A stretch of DNA of 64,000 nucleotides from Streptomyces sp. NBC_00620 (GCF_026341825.1 NZ_JAPENY010000002.1:1769001-1833000); one strand, 5' to 3'. Counted from the first letter of the stretch, positions 25,801 through 33,689 are shown. A program made the numbers and translations. The notes: generated by a model from the letters alone, not told the origin.

Positions 25801-26005
25801 GGCCGACGAGGTCGCCTTGGCGGAGGCCGTGTTGGGTGAGTCGGGCGGCGAGTCGGTCGGAGGCGGTGTCGAGTTCGGCGTAGGTGAGGCTGTGGCCGTC
25901 GTCGTGGATGGCTTCGGCGTCTGGGTGGTCGGCCGCCACCAGGCGGAACAACTCGGGCAACGACGTGGCGACATCGAGGCGGGGCACGTTGGTGGTGTTG
26001 CTCAT
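22895..26005 (-). CDS. NRPS module A-PCP-C
   Basis: Start at 26005 (MSNTTNVPRLDV) is chosen because its leader matches that of the paralogous A-domain gene; an upstream start at 26035 is possible. The 1036 residues comprise an adenylation domain (about 5-510; YVIYTSGSTGNPKG, YGPTETTVYATH, TGSGKLDRKAL), a carrier domain (about 530-605; phosphopantetheine Ser in SLGGSSLGAG) and a C-terminal condensation domain (about 620-1036; LTPAQEGFLVRQL, and the catalytic VHHVAFDGWSESVL with an intact HHxxxDG). There is no epimerase or methyltransferase. The order A-PCP-C means the C domain joins this carrier's aminoacyl group to one on another protein, presumably the PCP-thioesterase at 27411-28493. Specificity residues read DVWGVAMVYK by eye, the same as the free A domain. 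Confidence 0.92.
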   Translation of the reverse strand: MSNTTNVPRLDVATSLPELFRLVAADHPDAEAIHDDGHSLTYAELDTASDRLAARLTQHGLRQGDLVGLLLERSADIPVGILAVMKAGAAYVPLDPTYPHERLRYMVEDAGVTTVIGDPEQATERGLDNVTVLTPYDDGTNQLTAPALELTGSEPAYVIYTSGSTGNPKGCVVTHHNVLSLLRGALPLFDVTTDDRWALFHSFSFDVSVWEFWASMATGATAVTVPLRIAQSPAEFLGLLARQRVTVLGQVPSVFRSLAMAFEESGRPELALRYVVFAGESVDLDVVSAFLRSVPGTAPTAVNMYGPTETTVYATHRILTRTDFDGTVRSPIGAGLPHLQLEIRDEDLRILPDGETGELLIAGTGVADGYLGRPELTAERFTTLDSPQGPQRYYRTGDLARKLPDGSFEYLGRNDQQIKLRGHRIELGEVEAALRTHEWIRDVAATVTTTTAGATFFVACAVLAEGAAADPASELRRHAMAVLPRYMVPDRYQVVEALPLTGSGKLDRKALTVLALEPPRTEQASAEPTGDPYIDLVAEVFAEILDLPGVAPDADFTSLGGSSLGAGRVCARLAARRKHPVPVSALYLHPTPAALGAWLHTVEPAAAVDDPAQGATGRTPLTPAQEGFLVRQLMSPADLAGHCLGAWLIEGDLDRPALALALADVHGRHPALHSTYATERGRAYTEPGESSAPDLVPLPTASSVAEALTSVRTALAVPLDPSAGRLWHAVLAPVADGSAVFGYVVHHVAFDGWSESVLTADLATAYNARRAGNVPDHPAVPSAAEAWAMRAAHLRSADLDDQRARLKAELQGVPELNFPGTPGVTAAADVPEVLRVEVPLGAAETAALDRQAAAAGLTRFPLLLARYAQALAELTGQDDFGIGVPVAQRIDTRLESAVGCHIGTVCVRVRGAVTAGDGVAVAVAGRLVREAFACQDVGIPEVVRLVNPPRSDRSPFFQTLFAYQDNAQTQPALDGVRAEFVRLPYLGIPAEIQAEVWPVGDGLRVVINALVPQVPADFAHGLAKTFADLLRAGSSA
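24695..25026 (-). repeat. Gene-conversion tract, copy 2
   Basis: This is the partner of 21518-21849, inside the A domain of the A-PCP-C protein. Only two mismatches are seen over 332 bp. The tract covers motifs from just before A5 to A8, downstream of most of the specificity pocket. Confidence 0.9.
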
Positions 26006-26054
26006 GCGAGTCTCACAGTTCTCGGGAGAAGGCACGGTGGGCGCGGACTCCGGG

Positions 26055-27353
26055 TCAGCGCGCGGGCTCCGGTTCGGCGGTGTTCCGCCCTTCGGCAGCG
26101 GAGGCGGCCTTCGCCTTGGCCGCCTCGGCCGAACGGGTCAGCGGAGGACAGGCCAGGCCCGCGAGCAGCAGCACGGCCGCCAGGATCATCCAGCCGAGCC
26201 GGCCTTGGCCGACCGCGAGGGCGGTCACGAGGAAGGGGCCCGCGGTCTGCTGCAGACCACGGCCCAGCGCGAACACCCCCTGGTACTCGCCCTGCTTCCC
26301 CTCCGGGGGCAGATGGAGGGAGAGCCCCCACGAACCGGCGGCCTGGCTCAGCTCGCCGAGCACGAGCACGGCCGTCCCGACGAGCAGCAGTGGCACGGCC
26401 ACCACGGCCGGGATGTCCTGCGTCACGGCGAACACCAGACAGCAGGCCGCGAGCAGCAGCCCGGAGCGGCGCAGCATCCGGGCCGCGCCCGGAGCGGTCT
26501 CCGCACCCCGGCTGGCCGCCACCTGGAAGGCGATGACCAGAACCGTGTCGAGCAGCAGGAGAACCGCGTTGACCGAACTCGGGGCCTCGGTGTGAGTGAT
26601 GATCCACAGAGGCAGGGCGACGGTCAGAATGGGCTGGTAGAACTCGAGCACGCCACACAGCAGGGCGAGTGAGACGAACCTGAAGTCCCGTAGCCCGGAC
26701 CGGGGTTGGGCCCCCTTGGGCGCGCCGGCCCCCTTGGCCTCCTCCTGGGCCGGCAGTCGCCAGGTGATCAGGGCGCAGCAGGCGTGGGCCAGCGCGGTGA
26801 TCAGGGCGACCGCGTAGAAGGCGGTACGGCTGCCGACCGCGAGCGCGCCGCCCGCGATCGCCGCGCCGAGCATGAAGCCCACATTGAAGACGCTGCGCAT
26901 CTGGGCGCTGACACGGACCCGTTCGTCCTCCTGGAACACCTGGTGGGTGAGCGCCATCCGCAGCGGATGGGACGAGGTCTCACAGACCGAGATGAGCGCC
27001 GCGAGCACCAGGAATCCGGCGAACCCCGTGACACCGCAGTACGCGGCGAACAGCACGGCCAGCGCGGCATAGGAGATGAGCAGCGGCAGCCGGGGACCGA
27101 AGCGGTCGGCGAGCCGGCCGATGGGCACCGTGAAGAGCATCCCGGCCAGGCCGGCGGCGGAGAGACCGAAGCCGACCTGGCCCGCCGACAGACCGATGGT
27201 GCTCCGGAAGAAGATGGCGCTGGAACTCAGGAAGAGGCCGAATCCGGTCGCCTGCACGACTGTCAGTACGGCGAGCCGTCGGGCAGGACCGCGCGCGGGT
27301 ACCAAGTCGCTCGCCCAGGAGCGGACCGCGTTGACGGCCGGGTTGCTTGCCAC
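26055..27353 (-). CDS. MFS exporter (12-TM)
   Basis: The 432-residue membrane protein has the MFS motif A loop GRLADRFGPRLPLLISYAAL and about twelve hydrophobic segments, with a charged central loop (PAQEEAKGAGAPKGAQPRSG). The C-terminus is Ala/Lys/Glu-rich. It sits between the PCP-thioesterase and the A-PCP-C gene with short gaps (about 50 bp each), so it is part of the NRPS operon and the best candidate for product export. Confidence 0.88.
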   Translation of the reverse strand: MASNPAVNAVRSWASDLVPARGPARRLAVLTVVQATGFGLFLSSSAIFFRSTIGLSAGQVGFGLSAAGLAGMLFTVPIGRLADRFGPRLPLLISYAALAVLFAAYCGVTGFAGFLVLAALISVCETSSHPLRMALTHQVFQEDERVRVSAQMRSVFNVGFMLGAAIAGGALAVGSRTAFYAVALITALAHACCALITWRLPAQEEAKGAGAPKGAQPRSGLRDFRFVSLALLCGVLEFYQPILTVALPLWIITHTEAPSSVNAVLLLLDTVLVIAFQVAASRGAETAPGAARMLRRSGLLLAACCLVFAVTQDIPAVVAVPLLLVGTAVLVLGELSQAAGSWGLSLHLPPEGKQGEYQGVFALGRGLQQTAGPFLVTALAVGQGRLGWMILAAVLLLAGLACPPLTRSAEAAKAKAASAAEGRNTAEPEPAR

Positions 27354-27410
27354 AGTTGCGTGTACCTCGTGGTCTCGTCGGTCGGGAGGGGTGTATCTGC
27401 TCGCGGGCGT

Positions 27411-28493
27411 TCAGGCGCCGTGGGCGGCCAGCTTCTTGGCGATGATCTCCGCGACGGCCGCGTCACGGAGCAGCGCCAGCGTTCCGGCCGAGGTGAAGGC
27501 GTGCGTCTCGGTCGAGCCCGCCAGGCTGCTCCAGTCCGCCTCCGGCCGGTCCGCGTCCTCGGCCAGCTGGATGCCGGTGACCTCACCGCCGTAGGGGCGC
27601 GGCTCGTAGTGCTCCTGGGCGAAGACGCCCGCTGCCCACACCGCCTGGCGCCAGTGCAGGTCCGCCGGGTCGACGCCCTCGTCCAGCCAGGCGATGTCGA
27701 CCATGCCGCGCATCACGCGCTCCTGGTCAGTGAACAGGTCGGGCACCTCGTAGCGGTCGCGCAGCGAGGTGAGCCGGAAGTCGTACAGCTCGCGCAGGCC
27801 CCACGCAGCGTCGAGCTCGGTGGTGCCGGGCGGCATCGTGTTGATCACGGCGAGCACGGCGACCCGCTCGCCGCTCTCCTCCAGCTGTCGCGCGATCTCG
27901 TACGCGATACGGCCGCCGGCGCAGGGGCCGACGAAGAGGTAGGGGCCTTCGGGCTGGACCGTGCGGATCTCCTTCAGATAGCGCGAGGCCATCTCCACGA
28001 TGGAGAGCGCGGGCCGCTCGCGACCCCACAGGCCGGCCATCTCCAGTCCGTACGCCGGGCGTTCACCACGGAAGCTGTCGACAAGCTCGGCCATGAACCT
28101 GACGTTGCCGGTACCCCAGTGGAAGCAGAAGACCGGGGTGCCGGTGCCTTCGGGGGCCAGCGGGACCAGGGTGGGGGAGGGTGCGGTCCGCATCGGGCTC
28201 AGGCCCGTCTCCCAGACCGTGCTGAAGTCGGGGTCGGCGCCGGCCGGGACCGCGTTCGCGGCGGTGCCGGAGCCGCCCAGCGCGGAGGCGATCGCGGACG
28301 GTGTCTTGTGCGTGTAGATGTCGTTGGCCGCCATCTCCAGGCCGCGCTTACGGGCCTCGGTCACGACGTTGACGATGAGCAGCGAGTATCCGCCGAGCTC
28401 GAAGAAGTCGTCGTCCGGCTCGACGTCGACGTCGAGCAGGTCCTCCCAGATCTCGCTGAGGATCTGTTCGATGTCATTGCGTTCCAACGCCAT
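27411..28493 (-). CDS. PCP-thioesterase didomain with cysteine nucleophile
   Basis: The 360-residue protein has an N-terminal carrier domain (about 5-72) with the phosphopantetheine site at Ser37 in FELGGYSLL. A linker leads to a type I thioesterase (about 115-355). The oxyanion-hole region is VFCFHWGTGNVRF. The nucleophile elbow is GPCAGG (189-194), giving Cys191 where most members have Ser in GxSxG. At the position where surfactin thioesterase has its catalytic Asp there is Asn218 (INTMPPG). A plausible catalytic His lies in STETHAFTS near the C-terminus. Cys-type thioesterases are known from obafluorin (beta-lactone) and sulfazecin (beta-lactam) synthesis, so strained-ring release is possible. 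No A domain is fused, so the free A domain probably charges this carrier. Confidence 0.88.
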   Translation of the reverse strand: MALERNDIEQILSEIWEDLLDVDVEPDDDFFELGGYSLLIVNVVTEARKRGLEMAANDIYTHKTPSAIASALGGSGTAANAVPAGADPDFSTVWETGLSPMRTAPSPTLVPLAPEGTGTPVFCFHWGTGNVRFMAELVDSFRGERPAYGLEMAGLWGRERPALSIVEMASRYLKEIRTVQPEGPYLFVGPCAGGRIAYEIARQLEESGERVAVLAVINTMPPGTTELDAAWGLRELYDFRLTSLRDRYEVPDLFTDQERVMRGMVDIAWLDEGVDPADLHWRQAVWAAGVFAQEHYEPRPYGGEVTGIQLAEDADRPEADWSSLAGSTETHAFTSAGTLALLRDAAVAEIIAKKLAAHGA

Positions 28494-28566
28494 GGGGGCG
28501 TCCCTTCTGGTTCTGGAGTCCGGATCCGGGATCGGGATCCGAGGGGTGGCAGGTGCGGGCGGCCGG

Positions 28567-29484
28567 TCAGACCGGAGCGCCGACGGCCTCGGGGCGGCGG
28601 CTGGTGATTCCCGAGAGAATTCCGCGGAGTTCGAAGCTCTCCGGTGACCCGGCCCGGGTGAAGGCGTCGACCAGCAGCTCGATGACGGCGCGCGGCCGGA
28701 ACAGCTCGATGCCCTTGCGGTGCAGCTCGTCCAGGTCGGAACGGCGCAGATGCGAGTAGTACCCGGCCTCGGCGGGGTCCTGGGGGCGGTCCGTCCACCG
28801 GCCGTGGGCCGCGGCCTGTTCGATCGCGTCGAGGAGCAGTCCGGCGGCCTGCCCGCGCTGGTCGGTCATGTTCTCGAGCACTGAGCGGTCGTAGCGGAGC
28901 GGGGCGGTGGAGAGCGAGACGATGCCGCCCGCGTCCCAGTCCTCGTTGACCCGGTGCAGCGTGAAGCCGGCCTCCGTCTCGCCCTGGAGCATGGAGCGGG
29001 CAAAGGTCAGCACTCCGCGGTACCGCGGCAGGATCCCGGGGTGCAGGTTCGCGAAGAGCGCGGGCTCGCCGGGCTCGGGCCGGAAGTGGTCGATGAGTGG
29101 CGCCCGGAACTTCTGGTAGCAGCGCACCGAGAATCCGGCGCGTACGTCCTCGGCGGCCAAGTAGGCGATGAAGGCAGGGTCGTTGACGTCCTCGACGACA
29201 CGCACCACCGCTTTGTCCCGGTGGAGTTTCGCGATGCCCGCGGGGGACAGCAGGGTCCCGTGCAAGGGCGCGGGCAAGCTGTCCAGATAGGGGTGGACCC
29301 AGCTGTTGAGCAGGGTCCGCTCGTACCGGAACAGCTCACGCAGCTCGGGCTCGGCACGGGCGCCGGGCTGCTGGTGGGTGTAGCAGATGTACGGGGTGTG
29401 CCCGGCCCGCAGTACATCGCTGAGCACCTGGCCGACGATCAAGTGGGACGTGATGTCGTTGCCGACAAAGAACGCCACCCGCAT
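28567..29484 (-). CDS. Formyltransferase-fold enzyme (10-formyl-THF dependent)
   Basis: The 305-residue protein begins RVAFFVGNDITSHLIVGQVL and carries the formyltransferase catalytic triad. Asn and His are in FANLHPGILPRYRG, and Asp is in TLHRVNEDWDAGGIVSL, matching the NxH...D arrangement of GART and methionyl-tRNA formyltransferase. The C-terminal part is helical (SHLRRSDLDELHRKGIELF) and not the tRNA-binding domain of Fmt. In an NRPS operon it most likely transfers a formyl group from N10-formyltetrahydrofolate to an amino, hydroxylamino or sugar-amine nitrogen of a precursor. Confidence 0.85.
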   Translation of the reverse strand: MRVAFFVGNDITSHLIVGQVLSDVLRAGHTPYICYTHQQPGARAEPELRELFRYERTLLNSWVHPYLDSLPAPLHGTLLSPAGIAKLHRDKAVVRVVEDVNDPAFIAYLAAEDVRAGFSVRCYQKFRAPLIDHFRPEPGEPALFANLHPGILPRYRGVLTFARSMLQGETEAGFTLHRVNEDWDAGGIVSLSTAPLRYDRSVLENMTDQRGQAAGLLLDAIEQAAAHGRWTDRPQDPAEAGYYSHLRRSDLDELHRKGIELFRPRAVIELLVDAFTRAGSPESFELRGILSGITSRRPEAVGAPV

Positions 29485-29528
29485 ATGGGATCTCCTGATG
29501 GGTGTACGGGAAGTGGGGAGCAGCGGCC

Positions 29529-31067
29529 TCAGGCCGAACCGAGCCGGGTCACGACGGCGGCCACGGCGCAGTGCGCGTTCGCGAGGTTCGTCTCGAACGA
29601 GTTGGTGTAGAAGTGCACACCGCGGGTGAGCGGCCCGACGTAGAGCGCGCGCTCGGAAAGGGAGCCGCCCCGCCGGACGACCCGCATGGTGTCGAAGTCG
29701 ACGTCGATCCCGCCGAGCGGGTGGGGGCTGATGTCGCCGCGCATCAGCATGTTCTGGATCAGCGAGGAGTCGCTGCGGTCGAGCGCGAAGCCGGTGCCGG
29801 TGGCGTTGACGAGATGGTCGACCTCGTAGGCCACCGCCTCAGCGCCGACCGGCGACGCCTCGATACGGAAGAGCTCGCGCTCCTCGTCGTACGCCACCGA
29901 CGTCAGTCCGCTGGCGACCTCGAACGCGCCTTCCGTGGCCATCACGAGCAGTCTGCGTGCGTTGTCCAGCGGCATGCAGTGGCGGAACATCGACCAGATC
30001 GACAGATGGTTGTGGATGAACGCGGCGCGGGCCTCGGCGGACATGGCCCGCCAGACCTGCGGGACGACCTCGGAGGTGGCGTCGAGGATCGAGTACCAGA
30101 GCGTCTGGCCGTTCTCGGCCAGTTCGATGTCCTTGGCGAGCGTGGCGGTGAAGGCCGCGGAGGGCTCGGCCAGTACCCGCGACCAGTCGATCGCCAGCCC
30201 GAGACCGTCCTCCAGCTCGCGCTGGAAGAGCGCGGCGACCTCGGTGAACTCCAGCGCCCTGGTGAAGTCCTCGGTGAGCAGCCGCAGGTTCTCCTCGGTC
30301 ACATGGCGCAGGGTGTGGCGCACCCGGGGGCCCTGGACCTTGGGAAGTGAGCGGCGCCGGGAGAAGCAGGTGATCGCGCCCCGGTGTCCGGAGCCGCGCA
30401 GCTGAAGCAGCGCGTCGACCGCGGTCAGGCTGGTGCCGAGGACGCCCACGGTGGCGTCCGGGTCGATCCCTTCGAGCCCCGCGCCGTGCCACATCGAGTG
30501 GACGTAGGTGGGGACCTTCGTGAACTCCAGGTACTCGGTCGAGGGGAGGTCGCCCAGGCAGAGGAAGGCGTAGTCGAAGACGAAGTGGTCGAGTCCGGCG
30601 ATCAGATGGATGCCCCGGGAGTCCTCGCGGCAGTCGCTCACCACCGACTTGTGGGTGATCACCTTGGTGCCGTGCTGCCGCGCCTGGACGAGCGCTTCCT
30701 CGAAGAACTCCTGGAGATACGCGGCGAAGAGCCGGCGTGGCACGTAGTCGGTGTCCGCGACGGTGTGCGCCCCGTCCTCGTGAGCGGTCAGCCACCGCAC
30801 GAAGTGGCCGGGATCGTCGGCGTGGACGCTCATGGTGGACGCCCGCATGTTCAGCAGATGACAGTCGTGCGGTGTGCTGTAGGCGACTCCGGCGCCGAGT
30901 CGCTCCTTGGTCTCGAAGACATGGATCTCCGCGCCCGCCGCGCGGTCACTCGCGGCCAGGGAGCGGACCAGCGCGACGAAGACGCCGACACCGGTCGCTC
31001 CCATTCCGGCGATCGCGAATCGCCGGGCCCGGTCGGGGGGCGGTACTGCGCCGCTTTCGGCTGACAT
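29529..31067 (-). CDS. FAD/NAD(P)-binding oxidoreductase (NAD_binding_9 type)
   Basis: The 512-residue protein opens with a dinucleotide-binding motif, FAIAGMGATGVGVFVALVRS. The family signature follows: LGAGVAYSTPHDCHLLNMRA, then STMSVHADDPGHFVRWL and PRRLFAAYLQEFF. A second Rossmann segment is FAFLCLGDLPSTEY-like (DYAFLCLGDLPSTEYLEF), and the C-terminus has VNATGTGFALDRSDSSLIQN. This is the large 'FAD-NAD(P)-binding' group, related in fold to flavin N-hydroxylases, but without the diagnostic SidA motifs, so its reaction is not known. The gene lies between the PurA-like and formyltransferase genes. It is a candidate N- or C-oxidation step before formylation. Confidence 0.8.
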   Translation of the reverse strand: MSAESGAVPPPDRARRFAIAGMGATGVGVFVALVRSLAASDRAAGAEIHVFETKERLGAGVAYSTPHDCHLLNMRASTMSVHADDPGHFVRWLTAHEDGAHTVADTDYVPRRLFAAYLQEFFEEALVQARQHGTKVITHKSVVSDCREDSRGIHLIAGLDHFVFDYAFLCLGDLPSTEYLEFTKVPTYVHSMWHGAGLEGIDPDATVGVLGTSLTAVDALLQLRGSGHRGAITCFSRRRSLPKVQGPRVRHTLRHVTEENLRLLTEDFTRALEFTEVAALFQRELEDGLGLAIDWSRVLAEPSAAFTATLAKDIELAENGQTLWYSILDATSEVVPQVWRAMSAEARAAFIHNHLSIWSMFRHCMPLDNARRLLVMATEGAFEVASGLTSVAYDEERELFRIEASPVGAEAVAYEVDHLVNATGTGFALDRSDSSLIQNMLMRGDISPHPLGGIDVDFDTMRVVRRGGSLSERALYVGPLTRGVHFYTNSFETNLANAHCAVAAVVTRLGSA

Positions 31068-31108
31068 TGCTTGGGCGAGCCTTTCGTGGTGGCGGTCGGG
31101 AGGAGCGC

Positions 31109-32395
31109 TCAGTGGCCCTGCGGACCGCGGTCGATGAGCTGCTCGCGCTCGGGGCCCACGGAGACGTACCGGACGGGGGCGCCGACGAGCTCCTCCACGC
31201 GCAGCACATAGGCGGCCGCGGCCGGGGGCAGCCGGTCGAAGTCCCGCACCGCGGTGATGTCCTCGTCCCAGCCGGGCACGGTCTCGTAGACCGGCCGGGC
31301 CCTGTCCAGGAGATGCGTCATGGGGAAGTCGGCGACCGGCACTCCGTCGATCTCGTACGCCGTGCAGATCCGCAGTTCGGGCAGACCGCTCAGGCTGTCG
31401 AGCTTGGTGAGCGCGAGCTCGCCCGCACCCTGGACGAGCACGCCGTAGCGGGAGGCCACGGCGTCGAAGTGGCCGATCCTGCGGGGGCGTCCGGTGTTCA
31501 CTCCGTACTCACCGGACGACATGCGCAGCGCGTCGGCCCAGGGGCCGGACTCCTCGGTGACGAACGGGCCTTCGCCGACACAGGTGGAGAAGGCCTTCAT
31601 CACGCCGGTCACCCGGGTGAGCGGTGTGCCGGGCAGGCCCGAGCCGACCGGGGCGTAGCCGGCCAGCGAGGAGGACGAGGTGGTGTAGGGGTAGATCCCG
31701 TACAGGATGTCGCGCAGCGCGCCGAGCTGGGCCTCGCACATGATGTGCTTGCCCGCCTGCTCGGCGCGGACGAGTCCGGGGCTCACATCGCGGACGTACG
31801 GGCGCAGCCGCTCCGCGTGCTCGTGGCCCCACTTGACCATGTCGTCGAGGGAGATCGGCGGTGCTTCGGGGTAGAGCGCGCTGTGCGCGAGGTTCTTCCA
31901 CTCGATCACCGGGGCGAGCCGCCGGCGCAGCAGTTCCTCGTCGAAGAGCTCGCCGAGCTGGAGGGCCTTCTTGAGGTAGCGGTCCCCGTAGACGGGGGCG
32001 ATGCCGCGCCGGGTGGAGCCGAAGGGCTGGTCGGCGAGGCGGTCCTCCTCCCAGGCGTCCTGGTCCCGGTGGAAGGGGAAGCACACCGTGGCCCGGTCGG
32101 AGATGAGCAGTCCTGAGGTGTCGATGCCGCTCTCACGCAGCTGGGAGAGCTCCTCGTCGAGGGACTCCAGGTCCAGCACGGTGCCGGGGCCGATCACGTT
32201 CACGGTGCCCGGGTTGAAGATCCCCGAGGGGATCAGTCTGAGCTTGAAGGTGCCCAGGTCGTTGATGACGGTGTGACCGGCGTTGTTGCCGCCCTGGTAC
32301 CTGACCACCAGGTCCGCGTCGCGGGCCAGGTAGTCGATCATCCGGCCCTTGCCCTCGTCGCCCCAGTTGATGCCGACGACCGCGTGCAGTGTCAT
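31109..32395 (-). CDS. Adenylosuccinate synthetase-like (PurA-fold) GTP-dependent ligase
   Basis: Start at 32395 (MTLHAVVGINWGDEGKG); 428 residues, the normal PurA length. The GTPase machinery is kept: GDEGKGR with Asp13, NAGHT with His41, and TKLD near 330-333 for guanine. The aspartate-binding loop is kept as NTGRPRR (300-306). Residues around the nucleotide pocket differ from the E. coli enzyme as I remember it: GSTRRGIAP instead of GTTGRGIGP, Lys142-Lys143 where Arg143 is expected, CEAQLG instead of EGAQG (Leu at 224), and TCVG instead of TRVG. The enzyme probably still joins aspartate (or an analogue) to something other than IMP. Alternatively it is a resistant target copy. No PurB-like lyase is present in the window. 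Confidence 0.85.
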   Translation of the reverse strand: MTLHAVVGINWGDEGKGRMIDYLARDADLVVRYQGGNNAGHTVINDLGTFKLRLIPSGIFNPGTVNVIGPGTVLDLESLDEELSQLRESGIDTSGLLISDRATVCFPFHRDQDAWEEDRLADQPFGSTRRGIAPVYGDRYLKKALQLGELFDEELLRRRLAPVIEWKNLAHSALYPEAPPISLDDMVKWGHEHAERLRPYVRDVSPGLVRAEQAGKHIMCEAQLGALRDILYGIYPYTTSSSSLAGYAPVGSGLPGTPLTRVTGVMKAFSTCVGEGPFVTEESGPWADALRMSSGEYGVNTGRPRRIGHFDAVASRYGVLVQGAGELALTKLDSLSGLPELRICTAYEIDGVPVADFPMTHLLDRARPVYETVPGWDEDITAVRDFDRLPPAAAAYVLRVEELVGAPVRYVSVGPEREQLIDRGPQGH

Positions 32396-32444
32396 GTGTT
32401 CTCGTTCCTCGGGTGGTTCGGTGCTGTGTCGCGCGCGGCGCGGG

Positions 32445-33626
32445 TCAGACGCGGGCCACACCGCTGCGACGGGCGGCGTCCGCGACCGCGCGGGTGACGG
32501 CCGGCGCCACGCGTGCGTCGAAGGAGTCGGGCAGGACGCGGTCGGGCGTCAGTTCCTCCGCGACCACGTCGGCCAGCGCGCGGGCCGCGGCCAGCTTCAT
32601 CGACTCGGTGATGCGGGTGGCCCGCACCTGGAGTGCTCCGGCGAAGATGCCGGGGAACGCCAGCACGTTGTTGACCTGGTTGGGGAAGTCCGAGCGGCCG
32701 GTGCCGACAACGGACGCGTAGCGGCGCGCGGCGTCCGGGAGGATCTCCGGGTCGGGGTTGGAGAGCGCGAAGACGATCGCGTCGGCGGCCAGTCCCCGGA
32801 AGGCTTCCTCGGCCATCGGGCTGCCGGAGAGCCCGATGAAGACGTCCGCGCCGCGCATCGCGGTCCCGATGGAGCCGGTGAGGCCCGCACGGTTGCTGTC
32901 GCGGGCCAGCGCCTGCTTGGCGGGGTTGAGGTCGTCGCGTCCTTCGTGGACGATCCCCTTGCTGTCGCAGACCACGATGTCGCCGATGCCCGCGTCGAGC
33001 AGGATGCGGGCCACCGCGATGCCGGAGGCGCCGGCCCCGGCCACCACGGCGCGCAGATCCGCCAGTTCGCGGTGGGTGACGCGGGCGGCGTTCCACAGCG
33101 CGGCGAGCGTGACGACGGCCGTGCCGTGCTGGTCGTCGTGGAAGACCGGGATGTCCAGGCGTTCCTGGAGCTTGCGCTCGATCTCGAAGCAGCGCGGCGC
33201 GGAGATGTCCTCGAGGTTGATGCCGCCGAAGGCCGGGGCCAGCCTCGCCACCGTCTCCACGATCTCGTCCGGGTCGGTGCAGTCCAGCGCGATCGGGACC
33301 GCGTTGACGCCCGCGAGCTGCTTGAACAGGATCGCCTTGCCCTCCATCACGGGCAGCGAGGCGGCCGGCCCGATGTCGCCGAGGCCGAGCACGGCCGTGC
33401 CGTCGGTGACCACGGCGACCGAGGAGGACTTCCAGGTGTACTCGTACGCCAGCTCCGGGTTCTCGGCGATCGCGCTGCACACCCGGGCCACTCCCGGGGT
33501 GTAGGCGAGTGAGAGGTCTTCGGCGCCGCGCAGCGGCACCGTGGCGCACACCTCCATCTTTCCGGCGCGGTGATAGGCCAGCACCGGTTCTTCCAGCTTT
33601 GCGGAGGGGGACAGCTCGGTCGTCAT
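32445..33626 (-). CDS. Malic enzyme (bacterial short type)
   Basis: Start at 33626 (MTTELSPSAKLEEPVL); the open frame extends to 33719 but that part lies over the promoter. The 393-residue cytoplasmic enzyme has the malic N-terminal domain (AGKMEVCATVPLRGAEDLSL then AYTPGVARVC with the catalytic Tyr), the Lys-containing VMEGKAILFKQLAGV, the metal-site INLEDISAPRCFEIE and FHDDQHGTAVVTLAALWNAA, and the NAD(P) motif VVAGAGASGIAVARILLDAG. It oxidatively decarboxylates malate to pyruvate. It is the first gene of the NRPS operon, so it may supply NAD(P)H or pyruvate, or act on a malate-like intermediate. It is probably not the housekeeping copy, though this cannot be proved here. Confidence 0.9.
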   Translation of the reverse strand: MTTELSPSAKLEEPVLAYHRAGKMEVCATVPLRGAEDLSLAYTPGVARVCSAIAENPELAYEYTWKSSSVAVVTDGTAVLGLGDIGPAASLPVMEGKAILFKQLAGVNAVPIALDCTDPDEIVETVARLAPAFGGINLEDISAPRCFEIERKLQERLDIPVFHDDQHGTAVVTLAALWNAARVTHRELADLRAVVAGAGASGIAVARILLDAGIGDIVVCDSKGIVHEGRDDLNPAKQALARDSNRAGLTGSIGTAMRGADVFIGLSGSPMAEEAFRGLAADAIVFALSNPDPEILPDAARRYASVVGTGRSDFPNQVNNVLAFPGIFAGALQVRATRITESMKLAAARALADVVAEELTPDRVLPDSFDARVAPAVTRAVADAARRSGVARV

Positions 33627-33689
33627 CGGGGCCCTTTCGTCGTGGCCGGGCGTCCGGATCGAGCCAGCGGTCCCAGCGGGTCGCCGTTG

